Below are positions 43,060 through 52,086 of a stretch of 54,270 nt of DNA, piece by piece (position 1 is the stretch's first letter; every line of letters begins with the position of its first letter). The stretch comes from Lachnospiraceae bacterium (GTDB taxonomy: Bacteria; Bacillota; Clostridia; Lachnospirales; Lachnospiraceae), in the NCBI GenBank assembly GCA_910573755.1, contig CAJTBO010000016.1, forward strand, positions 1 to 54,270, written 5' to 3'. The position numbers and the translations under genes were made by a program. The notes under the pieces were generated by a model. That model was not told where the DNA came from and ran no database searches. It saw nothing but the letters and a program-made list of their open reading frames with translations.

Positions 43060-44559
43060 TCATTTATTCAATGTCACACAGGGTATATCCAGCAAGTCAA
43101 ATACCTTTTCAAACAGCCTGCCATTATGCCCTACACTCATAGCAAAATGGTGTGTCGGTGCTTCGGCAAACCATTCATCCATATAAGAATCCGGATCTTT
43201 TTTGAATTTTACATGTGTCTGTGTGTTGCCGATCGTCATGATCTGCGCATCTGTGGCTTCCGCCTCCGTAATGATAAATTTCAGTCTGCCATCCACAGTC
43301 TGCGTACACCCCAGATTGGTTATTTCCCCGGTACGTACCTTCGCCTCCACGGAAACTCCGGTTCCCTGCTTTCCATGATACACTCCAAGACCGCGAAGAA
43401 GCGGTTTTCCCTGCGCAATAGCAAGATGGAACGGTCCGTCATGCCCGAGCAGAATCGTCCCTTCTATATAATCCGTCGCAACAATCTCACAGAATGAGCC
43501 GCCTTTTCCCGCAATATCGCAGATCTTCATTGCCAGAGCCGTCTTTAAATCCCCTTCGCCCGCACAGGGAATTCCTTTCGCCGTCAACAGAGAATGCCCC
43601 ACGATAAAACCGGACTGCAGTTTTTCGTAGTCCCCGCCCGGTGCACCATGATAATAATAGGCGAGCCCGTCCAGATCATATTCTTTAACCATCTTCTCCT
43701 GCGCTGCCGCCACTCTCGCCGACCACTCAAGCTGCTCCGGCGTAGGCTTTTTTGCCAGCGGATCTGCAGAGACATCATCGCTGATCACAAAGAATTCCTC
43801 GATCTCCCTCTTTTTTTCCTCTGCCTCTTCCTCTGTTACAGCCTCCAGCATCCTGTTTAAATCGCACATCTCCAGCACTTCTATATGGATGCCCGTCTGT
43901 GCCTGCAGCATCGTATAATCGGAATACAGATCCAGCATGCCGCTGTAATTATTGCCCAGAAATCCAAACCGGCAATACCGCAGAGCCGCCTTTACGGAAG
44001 CCGCCTGTACCCATTCCCCTATTTCTTTCCATGCCTTTTTCGCCTCCGGCCGATCTGCTGTATTTTCATCCGTCACGGAAATTTCCGGTGTATAATCAAG
44101 CCCCAGCAGGCCGTTGATGCAACGATAGATAATTCCCGCCCGGTTAAAAGCATTTGCCAATTCCGGAACCGGACAGGCGCCGCAATGAGCAAGCCATTCT
44201 CCCGTGGATGTCTTCAGATAATTGATCTGCGCCGTCGGCTGCAGGTTCAGTATCACAACCGGCGCACTGCAGATCTGGTGTACCGGCAGAACCGAATCGC
44301 TGGTTACATAAGTCCCCGCATGGGCAAAAATCAGATCGACTCCTTTGCCGTTAAAATATTCTCCGCATTTTCTTCCCTCTTCCTCGCAGTCTACCAACCC
44401 GTAAAAAAAGACTTCCACATCCATCTTTTCGATTTTTTCCGCAATAAAGTTTCCGTATTCCATCATTCTTTCATGCAGTCCTGCAAACTGTGCCCAGTAT
44501 GCCTTCAGACCCATCGTGTAAATTCCTATTTTTGCTTTTTTTGTCTCTTTTAGTTTCAT
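43060..44559 (-). CDS. L-fucose/L-arabinose isomerase-family protein
   Basis: A protein of about 499 residues with the N-terminal KIGIYTMGLKAYWAQFAGLH, FAHAGTYVTSDSVLP in the central domain, and EGDLKTALAMKICD with GHDGPFHLAI in the C-terminal domain. These features belong to the fucose/arabinose isomerase fold and its metal site. It would convert an aldose to a ketose. I use the ATG at 44559 (AAGGGTG upstream); one at 44595 has a ribosome binding site that is too close. The substrate is not fixed by sequence; a deoxyhexose would feed the fuculose aldolase of the BMC (inference). Confidence 0.85.
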   Translation of the reverse strand: MKLKETKKAKIGIYTMGLKAYWAQFAGLHERMMEYGNFIAEKIEKMDVEVFFYGLVDCEEEGRKCGEYFNGKGVDLIFAHAGTYVTSDSVLPVHQICSAPVVILNLQPTAQINYLKTSTGEWLAHCGACPVPELANAFNRAGIIYRCINGLLGLDYTPEISVTDENTADRPEAKKAWKEIGEWVQAASVKAALRYCRFGFLGNNYSGMLDLYSDYTMLQAQTGIHIEVLEMCDLNRMLEAVTEEEAEEKKREIEEFFVISDDVSADPLAKKPTPEQLEWSARVAAAQEKMVKEYDLDGLAYYYHGAPGGDYEKLQSGFIVGHSLLTAKGIPCAGEGDLKTALAMKICDIAGKGGSFCEIVATDYIEGTILLGHDGPFHLAIAQGKPLLRGLGVYHGKQGTGVSVEAKVRTGEITNLGCTQTVDGRLKFIITEAEATDAQIMTIGNTQTHVKFKKDPDSYMDEWFAEAPTHHFAMSVGHNGRLFEKVFDLLDIPCVTLNK

Positions 44560-44723
44560 TTCCGCTTCACCCTTCTCGCACTGTTTCACTTTCATCCTTC
44601 TACTGTCTTCTTTTATTCTTGACTGCCACGATATGCCTCTTTTATAATGATTAAAAATAACAGATTATTGCACCGGCATTTCCCTGTCCGGAACACACAT
44701 TGTATACCTGATCGGAGGCTGTC

Positions 44724-45596
44724 ATGGCAAAATTTCTGGAACGGGCGTCTTTTGACTGGTCGGAAGATTCCATACGTTTTATCAATACCCCCAGCCCAAA
44801 GGCAAAATCCACATTCTTTTATATGCAGGAAGCCGGTTATTTTAAAACTACGCCGCCTTATTTTACGGAGCGTGCCGGCCTGCCCTCTTTTCTTATTGTA
44901 TATACCCTGTCCGGAAAAGGCATTCTCCACTATGGAGACGATGAATACACGCTGTCAAACGGTCAGTGTTTCTTTATCAACTGCATGAATCATCATGATT
45001 ACGAAACGCCTCCCGCCGAAAGCTGGGAGTTTCTCTGGGTACATTTTTACGGTTCTTCCTCCATCGGCTATTATCAGGAATTTGAGCGTAACGGCTTCAG
45101 CATTCTGGACATCCGGAACAAATCCCGCTTTGAAGAAATGCTTTGGCAGATCATCAGCATCAATCAGAAAAAACTGGTTTCCCGCGAACTTCTGACCTCC
45201 CATCTTATTCTCGGCCTGCTGACAGAACTTTTACTGCTCCGTTCCGAAGGTTTATATGACAACTCCATACTTCCGGATTATGTAAGCGGCTGTATGAAAT
45301 ATATCGACACCCATTTTCAGGAGGAACTTTCCCTCTCTTTTCTGGCTGACACCCAGCATGTCAGCAAATATTACCTTTCCCGGGAATTCAAACATTATGT
45401 CGGCATCACTTTGCAGGACTATCTGATCAATACGCGCATTACCTATGCCAAGGAACAGCTTAAATATACGAACGCATCCGTCAACGATATCGCTTTTTCC
45501 TGCGGTATACCGAATGTCAGCCACTTTATCCGGCTTTTCAAAACCCGTGAGAACCTTACACCTCTGGCATGGCGGAAACAGTGGCATGTACAATAA
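44724..45596 (+). CDS. AraC-family regulator of the second sugar island
   Basis: A 290-residue AraC protein with a cupin sensor (LIVYTLSGKGILHYGDDEYT, FFINCMNHHDYETPP). A double helix-turn-helix is at the C terminus (YIDTHFQEELSLSFLADTQH; VNDIAFSCGIPNVSHFIRLF). GGAGG lies five bases before the ATG. It is divergent from the isomerase gene and convergent with the binding-protein gene, so it could activate both. Confidence 0.92.
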   Translation: MAKFLERASFDWSEDSIRFINTPSPKAKSTFFYMQEAGYFKTTPPYFTERAGLPSFLIVYTLSGKGILHYGDDEYTLSNGQCFFINCMNHHDYETPPAESWEFLWVHFYGSSSIGYYQEFERNGFSILDIRNKSRFEEMLWQIISINQKKLVSRELLTSHLILGLLTELLLLRSEGLYDNSILPDYVSGCMKYIDTHFQEELSLSFLADTQHVSKYYLSREFKHYVGITLQDYLINTRITYAKEQLKYTNASVNDIAFSCGIPNVSHFIRLFKTRENLTPLAWRKQWHVQ

Positions 45597-45612
45597 CTCC
45601 TTTTTGGAAATA

Positions 45613-45642
45613 CCCGGTCTGTATACTTCTGTACAGGCCGGG
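45613..45642. terminator. Bidirectional hairpin between AraC and binding-protein genes
   Basis: Arms cccggtctgta (45613-45623) and tacaggccggg (45632-45642) pair with one wobble around an 8-nt loop, between convergent genes. T tracts are weak on both sides. Confidence 0.55.
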
Positions 45643-45680
45643 CATTCCGAAACTATTAACAAATATTTAAGGGATTTTTC

Positions 45681-46802
45681 TTAATATACCGTTTTCCATT
45701 CTTCGATATTTGAAGGATCAAATCTGTATGGAGGTCCAAGTATCACTTCCGTACCGCCATCTCCGGCTTCCACGATCGTATAGTCTCCCAGATCGCCCGC
45801 AGTAAATGTATCGCCTGCCGCTCCCCCGATCTCACCGTTTGCCAGCGCGATGGATGTATAAGCGCCCAGACGTCCGATGTCAATAGGATTCCACAGGAAC
45901 ATATACGGACAGGAGTGTGCATCGTCATCACCGATATACTCAGCCATTTCTGACGGAAGTCCAAGACCTGTCAGTTTAACGGATGAACCCTGATCCTGCA
46001 GTACCTTTGCCGCTGCCGCGATCCCTACAGTAGTAGGCGCACAGATTACCTTAAGATCCGGATAATTCGCCAGCAGAGCCTGTGTCTGGTCAGTAGATTT
46101 CTGAGGTTCGTCATCACCGTATGCCACTTCTACAAGTTCCAGATCCGCATACTTGTCATCCTCCTCCATGATCGTCTTCATCGCATCGATCCACGCATTT
46201 TGATTGGCAGCCTGGGAAGTTGCGGACAAAATTGCCCACTGGCCTTCACCGCCTGCAATATCATAAACCGCATCCATCAGGCACTGACCGATCTCCATAG
46301 TACCCGCCTGATTGACATGGGTAAGACGGCTTTCCGGATTTACGCCGGAATCGATAGAACATACTTTAATGCCTGCTGCCGCTGCCTCTTCCAGTGCTGC
46401 CTGCAGCGCGTTTATATCATTTCCCGCTATTGCGATACTGTCACCCCCCTGAGAGATCAGAGACTGGATAACCGATATCTGTGCATCAGCAGTTGCCGCC
46501 TCCGGATGCTGTACGATCGCCGTGCCTCCCATCTCTTCGACAGCCTGTGCAAAACCTTCCGCCTCCTTCTCATTATACGGATTACCTGCTGCCTTTGTGA
46601 TAATGGCATATGTACCGCTTCCGCCCTCTGTTGTCTCGGGGGCTTCTTCCTCTGTTCCGGCTGTGGATGCCTCCTCTTCTGCTGCAGGCGCTTCCTCTGC
46701 CGTCTCAGGAGCAGCCGTTTCCTGTGCCGCATCACCGCAGCCGGCTAAAAGAACTGCCGTCATCGCTGTGCTCAGAAGTATACTTATAACTTTTTTCTTC
46801 AT
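45681..46802 (-). CDS. Orphan sugar-binding lipoprotein (RhaS-like)
   Basis: A 373-residue binding protein with lipobox VLLAGCGD, a long acidic Ala/Glu/Thr linker and a periplasmic-binding fold (TYAIITKAAGNPYNEKEAEG, SIAIAGNDINALQAALEEAA, VCSIDSGVNPESRL). These features resemble rhamnose and AI-2 binders. AAAGGAGG precedes the start. No permease or ATPase gene is nearby, so it may share the importer at 23097-26629 or act in sensing. Confidence 0.9.
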   Translation of the reverse strand: MKKKVISILLSTAMTAVLLAGCGDAAQETAAPETAEEAPAAEEEASTAGTEEEAPETTEGGSGTYAIITKAAGNPYNEKEAEGFAQAVEEMGGTAIVQHPEAATADAQISVIQSLISQGGDSIAIAGNDINALQAALEEAAAAGIKVCSIDSGVNPESRLTHVNQAGTMEIGQCLMDAVYDIAGGEGQWAILSATSQAANQNAWIDAMKTIMEEDDKYADLELVEVAYGDDEPQKSTDQTQALLANYPDLKVICAPTTVGIAAAAKVLQDQGSSVKLTGLGLPSEMAEYIGDDDAHSCPYMFLWNPIDIGRLGAYTSIALANGEIGGAAGDTFTAGDLGDYTIVEAGDGGTEVILGPPYRFDPSNIEEWKTVY

Positions 46803-47015
46803 TTTGTCCTCCTTTTCGATAAACGCTTTTGTCTTCTGATGTCCACATTATACTCCCGCTTTTCTCAGAATACATCAAAGATAATTGTCCCAAAATAACA
46901 CTTTGTTGCGCTTTCCGTTTTGAAACCGGCGGCACATATAATCCATGAAGCTATAGAATTTCCTAATCTGTGTACTTTTCAGGCTCAGAAATCTTCTCCA
47001 CATTTTACCGCTGAC

Positions 47016-47051
47016 AAAAAACTCCCTGCCGGTTTTCAGGCAGGGAGTTTT
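47016..47051 (-). terminator. Strong terminator of the second rhaM gene
   Basis: A 13-bp stem (aaaactccctgcc 47018-47030 / ggcagggagtttt 47039-47051) with an 8-nt loop, followed on the minus strand by a T run. It separates rhaM from the binding-protein gene, which therefore needs its own promoter; a TATAAT occurs near 46850 without a good -35, as in activator-dependent promoters. Confidence 0.85.
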
Positions 47052-47072
47052 CATCGGTTATCTTTTTATCCG

Positions 47073-47384
47073 TCAATCCAAATGGAACAATACTCTTAAA
47101 TCTTTACATACAGGGCTGTTATCCGGATTGGTATCCATAATGTCAGCCATAAAGTCCCACCACTTCCGGTTGATCGCCGTATCGGCGCCCTTGTTCCACA
47201 GTTCTTCGTCCTCAATTTCGATATAGCCGTACAGCACTAATGTCTCCGCGTCCAGCGCGATCGTATAGTTTTTTCCGCCGTGTTCATGGATCATATCGAT
47301 CATTTCCGGCCAGAGCTGATTATGCCTCTTTTCATACTCCTCCTCCATTCCCGGATACAGTTTCATCTTAAATGTTTTGATCAT
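47073..47384 (-). CDS. rhaM: L-rhamnose mutarotase-like protein (2)
   Basis: A RhaM protein of about 103 residues (MIKTFKMKLYPGMEEEYEKR, HNQLWPEMIDMIHEHGGKNY, LVLYGYIEIEDEELWNKGAD, WWDFMADIMDTNPDNSP). It is closer to canonical RhaM than the copy at 22754. The ATG at 47384 has GGAGG upstream; the frame extends to 47414. It lies at the far edge of the second sugar island. Confidence 0.9.
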   Translation of the reverse strand: MIKTFKMKLYPGMEEEYEKRHNQLWPEMIDMIHEHGGKNYTIALDAETLVLYGYIEIEDEELWNKGADTAINRKWWDFMADIMDTNPDNSPVCKDLRVLFHLD

Positions 47385-47673
47385 AGCTTCCTCCATACTC
47401 CTGTAAGATTTCATAATTTGAATAGCACCTAGTATAGCACCTCATATTTTTTTTAACCATCGTACTTTTTTCAGATTCTGGGTAAAATTATTTCTTTTTC
47501 ATTGTTCAACTCTCTTTCCGACTGATTCCTGATAAGTTTTACTTGTCCTTACCGCTTATTATATAGTAAACTATGTTATGGGTCAGCAGGCGGATACTAA
47601 CCCGTCATTCATCTTCACTTACATTCAGCCTGATGTCTCAACAATAAATTTTAGGTTAAGGGGATCTTCAGAT

Positions 47674-48405
47674 ATGCGCACTGTTTTAGTTGTTTTATTT
47701 GTTTTCTTTTTTCTTGTATTGACGATTCCGGTCATGTTTGTCGAATGGATCATCGGAAAGTTTAACCCGGATGTAAAAGACAGAAGTTCTATAAAAATCG
47801 TGCAATGGGCCTTTCGCTGTGTTCTTTTTCTAAGCGGCACCAAGATCACTGTGATCGGTGAGGAAAATGTTCCGAAGGACGAACCTGTTCTTTATATCGG
47901 AAACCATAGAAGTTACTTTGATGTAGTGATCACCTACGCCAGAACCCCCGGACTGTGCGGCTATATTTCCAAAAAAGAAATTGAGCGTATCCCGCTTCTC
48001 AATATCTGGATGAGATATCTTCACTGCCTTTTTCTCGACAGGGATAATATAAAAGAAGGGCTTGCCGTTATTCTGGCCGCTGTCAATAAAGTAAAAAACG
48101 GCATCTCCATCTGCATTTTTCCGGAAGGCACCCGAAATGATACAGAGGAGGATTTTCTGCCTTTCCACAGCGGCAGCCTGAAAATCGCGGAAAAAGGGGG
48201 ATGTGCCATCGTTCCCATGGCGTTAAACCACACGGAAGATATTTTTGAGGCACACATCCCCTGGATTCATAAAACCCATATCATTTTAGAATACTGTAAA
48301 CCCATCTATCCGAAAGACCTTCCGAAGGAAGACCGAAAAAATTTATCAAATATGGTAGAAAAGGTGATCAAAGATACTTATTATAAAAATCAGGAACTGG
48401 TTTGA
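47674..48405 (+). CDS. plsC: 1-acyl-sn-glycerol-3-phosphate acyltransferase
   Basis: A membrane-associated acyltransferase of about 243 residues with an N-terminal hydrophobic helix (TVLVVLFVFFFLVLTIPVMF). The catalytic motif is NHRSYFD and the glycerol-phosphate motif is FPEGTR. It makes phosphatidic acid for membrane lipids. AAGGGG lies ten bases before the ATG at 47674; the frame reaches back to 47578 without a better start. Confidence 0.93.
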   Translation: MRTVLVVLFVFFFLVLTIPVMFVEWIIGKFNPDVKDRSSIKIVQWAFRCVLFLSGTKITVIGEENVPKDEPVLYIGNHRSYFDVVITYARTPGLCGYISKKEIERIPLLNIWMRYLHCLFLDRDNIKEGLAVILAAVNKVKNGISICIFPEGTRNDTEEDFLPFHSGSLKIAEKGGCAIVPMALNHTEDIFEAHIPWIHKTHIILEYCKPIYPKDLPKEDRKNLSNMVEKVIKDTYYKNQELV

Positions 48406-48418
48406 CCCGGTTCCTGAT
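48389..48418. terminator. Bidirectional terminator between plsC and the aldo-keto reductase
   Basis: Twelve-base arms (48389-48400 and 48407-48418) pair with one wobble around tttgac and are flanked by T tracts on both strands. It begins inside the plsC reading frame and serves both convergent genes. Confidence 0.85.
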
Positions 48419-48430
48419 CTTTTTATCCTA

Positions 48431-49387
48431 TCATTCAAAATCCGCTTTTTCAAAAGGAATCGCAAAGGCTTCCGCCGCTTCCCTGATCCGCTCCGGCTTC
48501 CCCGTCCCGTACAACGGCACGCACGGGAAATCCTGCACGGTAAAGAATCCCAACAGGATCTGTGTTGTATTTGCGCTATATTTCTCTTTCAGCATTTCAA
48601 GCCGCCCGGCCGCCTGCAGGTTCTTCTCTGTATAATAAGGGCTTTCTTTTACCGCCTCTTCCCCCTTCTTTTCATAACTGTGGAAAAATCCGCTGCATAT
48701 CCCCATATAGGGCATAACCAGATTTCTTCTGTTTTCATCATGGTATCGGTATACCTCATCATCCATGATGCAAAGCGTATCATCCGCCATCGCTTTCATA
48801 TATCGGCTGCCGTAATTAAATAACATCTGATCTGCAATAAAGCCTCTGTATCCCTTTTCCCTGCAGTACCGGTCCGCTTCCTTCATCCGCTTCGGTGTCC
48901 AGTTAGAACAGCCATAGTACCGGATCTTTCCCTGCTTTACAAAATCCTCCATCACTTCTATCGTCTCTTCCACCGGAATCCTCACATCATCCCTGTGATA
49001 AAAATAAAGATCGATATGATCCGTGCGCAGCTTCATCAGGGAACTGTCCAGATCTTTTACCATGTCATCCCGTCCCATGCGGCTCTGGTGCATGTCCGGT
49101 TTTTCTCCCAGCATACTGGGATGGCCTCCCTTTGTCACCAGCACGATCTCATTTCTTTTCTTTGTTTTTGTAAGCCAGTCTCCGATCACCCGCTCGCTTC
49201 TTGCGGTCTCAGGAGGGATCCAGTCCGAATACACATGGGCCGTATCGATCAGATTTCCGCCCGATTCCAGATATGTTCCGAAAATGCGGTCCGCATCCTC
49301 CTCCTTCCATGCCACCCCTGCATCCGCCGTTCCCAGCCCGAACGGGGAAACCCAAAGTTCCGTGTCCTGAATCTGTCTTTTTTCCAT
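48431..49387 (-). CDS. Aldo/keto reductase
   Basis: A 318-residue NADPH-dependent reductase of the AKR family. It has Asp and Tyr in LIDTAHVYSDW, Lys in LVTKGGHPS, His in YFYHRDDV, and the phosphate-binding VPLYGTGKPERI near the C terminus. AAGGAGG is eight bases before the ATG. Its substrate cannot be told from sequence. The nearby sugar islands make a sugar or aldehyde plausible. Confidence 0.9.
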   Translation of the reverse strand: MEKRQIQDTELWVSPFGLGTADAGVAWKEEDADRIFGTYLESGGNLIDTAHVYSDWIPPETARSERVIGDWLTKTKKRNEIVLVTKGGHPSMLGEKPDMHQSRMGRDDMVKDLDSSLMKLRTDHIDLYFYHRDDVRIPVEETIEVMEDFVKQGKIRYYGCSNWTPKRMKEADRYCREKGYRGFIADQMLFNYGSRYMKAMADDTLCIMDDEVYRYHDENRRNLVMPYMGICSGFFHSYEKKGEEAVKESPYYTEKNLQAAGRLEMLKEKYSANTTQILLGFFTVQDFPCVPLYGTGKPERIREAAEAFAIPFEKADFE

Positions 49388-49457
49388 CGCCTTGTCCTCC
49401 TTATATAAGTTCCGTCATGCTGTTACAAATTCCACATCATTTCCTGTACCGCACATT

Positions 49458-50840
49458 TCACGCCTGCTTTAAATTCTCCACAATTTCCGCAAAACCCATT
49501 CCGTGGGAAGCCTTCACAAGTATCGTATCCTCCGGCTTTATGATATGCTGAAGTTCCCGCAACAGGTCTTCCTTCGCCGGGAAATAATAAATCTTACTTT
49601 TTCCGGTGTCTGCAGCTTTTGCTTCCTTCGCCATCACCGAAGAGATCTCTCCCACACAGATGACCACATCCAGCGCCAGCAAAGCAGCATGCCGTCCTAC
49701 GTCTCCGTGAAGCTTTTCCGCATTTTCTCCCAGTTCAAACATATCCCCGAGGATCGCCACTTTTCTGGTGTCCGCCTGCGCCAGCAGATCCAGTGCCGCG
49801 CACATGGAAACCGGATTGGCATTATAACAGTCATCTATGACTACTTTATCCCCGCATTTCATCAGATTGCTTCTGCCCTCTGTCGGCTTTACAGCCGAGA
49901 TACCGGCTGCGATCTCCTCGCCGGAAAGTCCCAGTACCTCCCCGACCGCAGCCGCCGTCAGCGCATTGTATACCATATGTTCTCCCGGCAGGGGTATCTC
50001 CGCCTGAAAACTTCCCGAAGGCAAATGAATCCGGGCACTACTTCCCGATAACCCTTTTGACCGGATATCCGTTGCATAACAGGTGTTATTCTCATTTTTC
50101 CCAAACGTAACAGGTGTATGTTTATGTACTTCCTTTATCGTTGACAGCATATCATCATCGCCGTTTATAACAACCGTTCCGTTTTCTTTCATAAAATCAA
50201 AAATTTCGGATTTTGCTTTCAGAATTCCCTCCCTGGAGCCCAAAGCCTCCAGATGACAGTCCCCGATATTCGTCATCACCACAATGTCCGGCGCCACCAT
50301 GCGGCTTAATCTGCGCATCTCTCCGAAGTGGTTGATTCCCATTTCCACTACCGCCGCTTCATGTTCCCCGCGGATTCGCAGCAATGTCAGCGGCACGCCG
50401 ATCTCATTATTATAATTCCCCTGTGTCTTCAGCACCCTGTATTTTTCTTCCAGAACCGAGGCGATACACTCTTTTGTACTGGTTTTTCCCACGCTTCCCG
50501 TGATACCTATGACCGGTATCTCCAGTCCGTTCCGATAGAAAGCCGCAATATCCTGCATCGCCTTTTTCACGTCTTCCACCAGAATATAAGATCCTACTGC
50601 TTTTCCTGCATCTTCCGTTTCCGGCAGTTTCTCACAGACTGCGCATGCCGCCCCTTTTTCCAACACCTGCGGAATAAACCGATGTCCGTCCACCCGCTCT
50701 CCCTTAATGGCAAAAAACAGAAAATCCTTTTCGATCTCGCGGGAATCCATCACCGCCCCCGCTATCTCCAGATCTTCCCTGCCGCCAAACAGCTTTCCGC
50801 CGCAGGCCTTTGCAATATTTTTTAATGTCATATTTTTCAT
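49458..50840 (-). CDS. murF: UDP-MurNAc-tripeptide D-alanyl-D-alanine ligase
   Basis: A 460-residue Mur ligase that adds D-Ala-D-Ala to the cell-wall precursor. P-loop GITGSVGKTSTKE, carbamoyl-lysine region and ADTRKVAILGDMFELGENAE are all typical. The N-terminal MurF domain reads KNIAKACGGKLFGGREDLEI. It is downstream of ddl on the same strand, so the two consecutive steps are co-located. GGAG is six bases before the start. Confidence 0.96.
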   Translation of the reverse strand: MKNMTLKNIAKACGGKLFGGREDLEIAGAVMDSREIEKDFLFFAIKGERVDGHRFIPQVLEKGAACAVCEKLPETEDAGKAVGSYILVEDVKKAMQDIAAFYRNGLEIPVIGITGSVGKTSTKECIASVLEEKYRVLKTQGNYNNEIGVPLTLLRIRGEHEAAVVEMGINHFGEMRRLSRMVAPDIVVMTNIGDCHLEALGSREGILKAKSEIFDFMKENGTVVINGDDDMLSTIKEVHKHTPVTFGKNENNTCYATDIRSKGLSGSSARIHLPSGSFQAEIPLPGEHMVYNALTAAAVGEVLGLSGEEIAAGISAVKPTEGRSNLMKCGDKVVIDDCYNANPVSMCAALDLLAQADTRKVAILGDMFELGENAEKLHGDVGRHAALLALDVVICVGEISSVMAKEAKAADTGKSKIYYFPAKEDLLRELQHIIKPEDTILVKASHGMGFAEIVENLKQA

Positions 50841-50958
50841 ATCCGTCTCCTGTATCCTGTCAGCCGCCTATACTTTCGCCGTATCCCCGAAGTTCTTCCT
50901 GCCATATTTCCGCCGGTTCACCACCGGCCGGGCCCCGGACGCCGCCGCCTGTGCCCGC

Positions 50959-51022
50959 TTCATTCTCTGCCGCGCAACGCCGCTATTAAGCCGGTCTCAC
51001 TCCCTGCCGCGCAGCGCCGCTT
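50959..51022. repeat. Direct repeat duplicating the 3' end of ddl
   Basis: tctctgccgcgcaacgccgc in the intergenic part (about 50963-50982) is repeated as tccctgccgcgcagcgccgc (51003-51022) at the end of ddl, with two mismatches over 20 bases. The extra copy lies 40 bases downstream of the gene end in the transcript. Confidence 0.6.
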
Positions 51023-52085
51023 CTATGATCTTCTCACACAGATCACCATATTCCACTCCCGCTGCCGCCGCTTCCTGAGGCAACAGGGAGGTCGGCGTCA
51101 TCCCGGGCAGCGTATTTGCCTCAAGGCAGAACATCTCACCCTCCTCATTCATCATAAAATCCATACGTGCATAATTTTTCAGCCGCAGTACCTGAAATGC
51201 CTTTTCAGCCCATTTCTGCATTTCCTTTGTCTTATCCACCGAAATTTCAGCCGGACAAGTCTCCACTGTACTCCCCGCCTGGTATTTATTTCTGTAATCA
51301 TAAAATCCCTGCAGCGGCGCGATCTCAATGACCGGAAGCGCCTTTCCTTCCATAACGCCTACAGAAAACTCTCTCCCTTTTATGTACTGCTCGACAATAA
51401 CCTCTTCATCATATCGGAACGCATCCCGCAGCGCCTTTTCATATTCCTCTTCCTGCTTCACCATGTAGACCCCTACACTGGAACCGCCGCAGCATGCCTT
51501 CACGACAAGGGGAAACCGGATCGCCCCGCCCTCTTCCGAAGGAACCTCTTTGCCGGCATTTTGCTTTCTTTTCTGAATATATTCCTCTAATCCGCTTTTT
51601 TTCAGCCTGAACCCGCAAGGCGTAGGAATCCCGTGGCAGACAAACAGTTCCTTCGCCAGCCCTTTATCCATACAAAGCGCGGAACTGACATAATCCGTCC
51701 CTGTATAACAGATTCCCATCAGGTCAAAAAATGCCTGTATTCTGCCGTTTTCACCGTTTTCACCATGAAGCCCCATAAACACCACATCCGCTGCCTGACA
51801 GAGCGTGATCACGTTCGGACCGAAAAAATTCTTTTTCCAGTCCGGCCTCAGCGCCTTGATCTGCTCAATATCAGGATTTTCCTCCGAAATGTGCCCCACA
51901 TCAGCCGCCCAGTCCTTGTTTTTTTCAAAGATCTCTTCGATATCGTCCCCTTCATATCCCAAAAAAACATCCAGCAATACCGCCTGATGCCCGCGTGATC
52001 TCAGCGCCTTATAAATCAGGCTTCCTGAACTTAAGGATACATCCCTTTCACTGCTGATCCCGCCTGCCAATACTACAATTTTCAT
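50997..52085 (-). CDS. ddl: D-alanine-D-alanine ligase
   Basis: An ATP-grasp ligase of about 362 residues. The N terminus MKIVVLAGGISSERDVSLSS, MGLHGENGENGRIQ, VVKACCGGSSVGVYMV and the C-terminal CLEANTLPGMTPTSLLPQ are conserved. I use the ATG at 52085 with GAGGAA upstream; it starts one base after the stop of the upstream lipoprotein gene, suggesting coupling. A longer frame to 52100 would overlap that gene. Confidence 0.95.
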   Translation of the reverse strand: MKIVVLAGGISSERDVSLSSGSLIYKALRSRGHQAVLLDVFLGYEGDDIEEIFEKNKDWAADVGHISEENPDIEQIKALRPDWKKNFFGPNVITLCQAADVVFMGLHGENGENGRIQAFFDLMGICYTGTDYVSSALCMDKGLAKELFVCHGIPTPCGFRLKKSGLEEYIQKRKQNAGKEVPSEEGGAIRFPLVVKACCGGSSVGVYMVKQEEEYEKALRDAFRYDEEVIVEQYIKGREFSVGVMEGKALPVIEIAPLQGFYDYRNKYQAGSTVETCPAEISVDKTKEMQKWAEKAFQVLRLKNYARMDFMMNEEGEMFCLEANTLPGMTPTSLLPQEAAAAGVEYGDLCEKIIEAALRGRE

Positions 52086-52086
52086 C

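Noticed and set aside
46800-46980. CcpA (cre) site upstream of the orphan binding protein
   Set aside because: GGAAAGCGCAAC matches only half of the consensus and is not palindromic enough to support a call.
50864-50960. Possible 31-residue basic peptide (MKRAQAAASGARPVVNRRKY onward) in the ddl-murF gap
   Set aside because: No good ribosome binding site, and it begins inside the duplicated ddl end, so an accidental frame is likelier.
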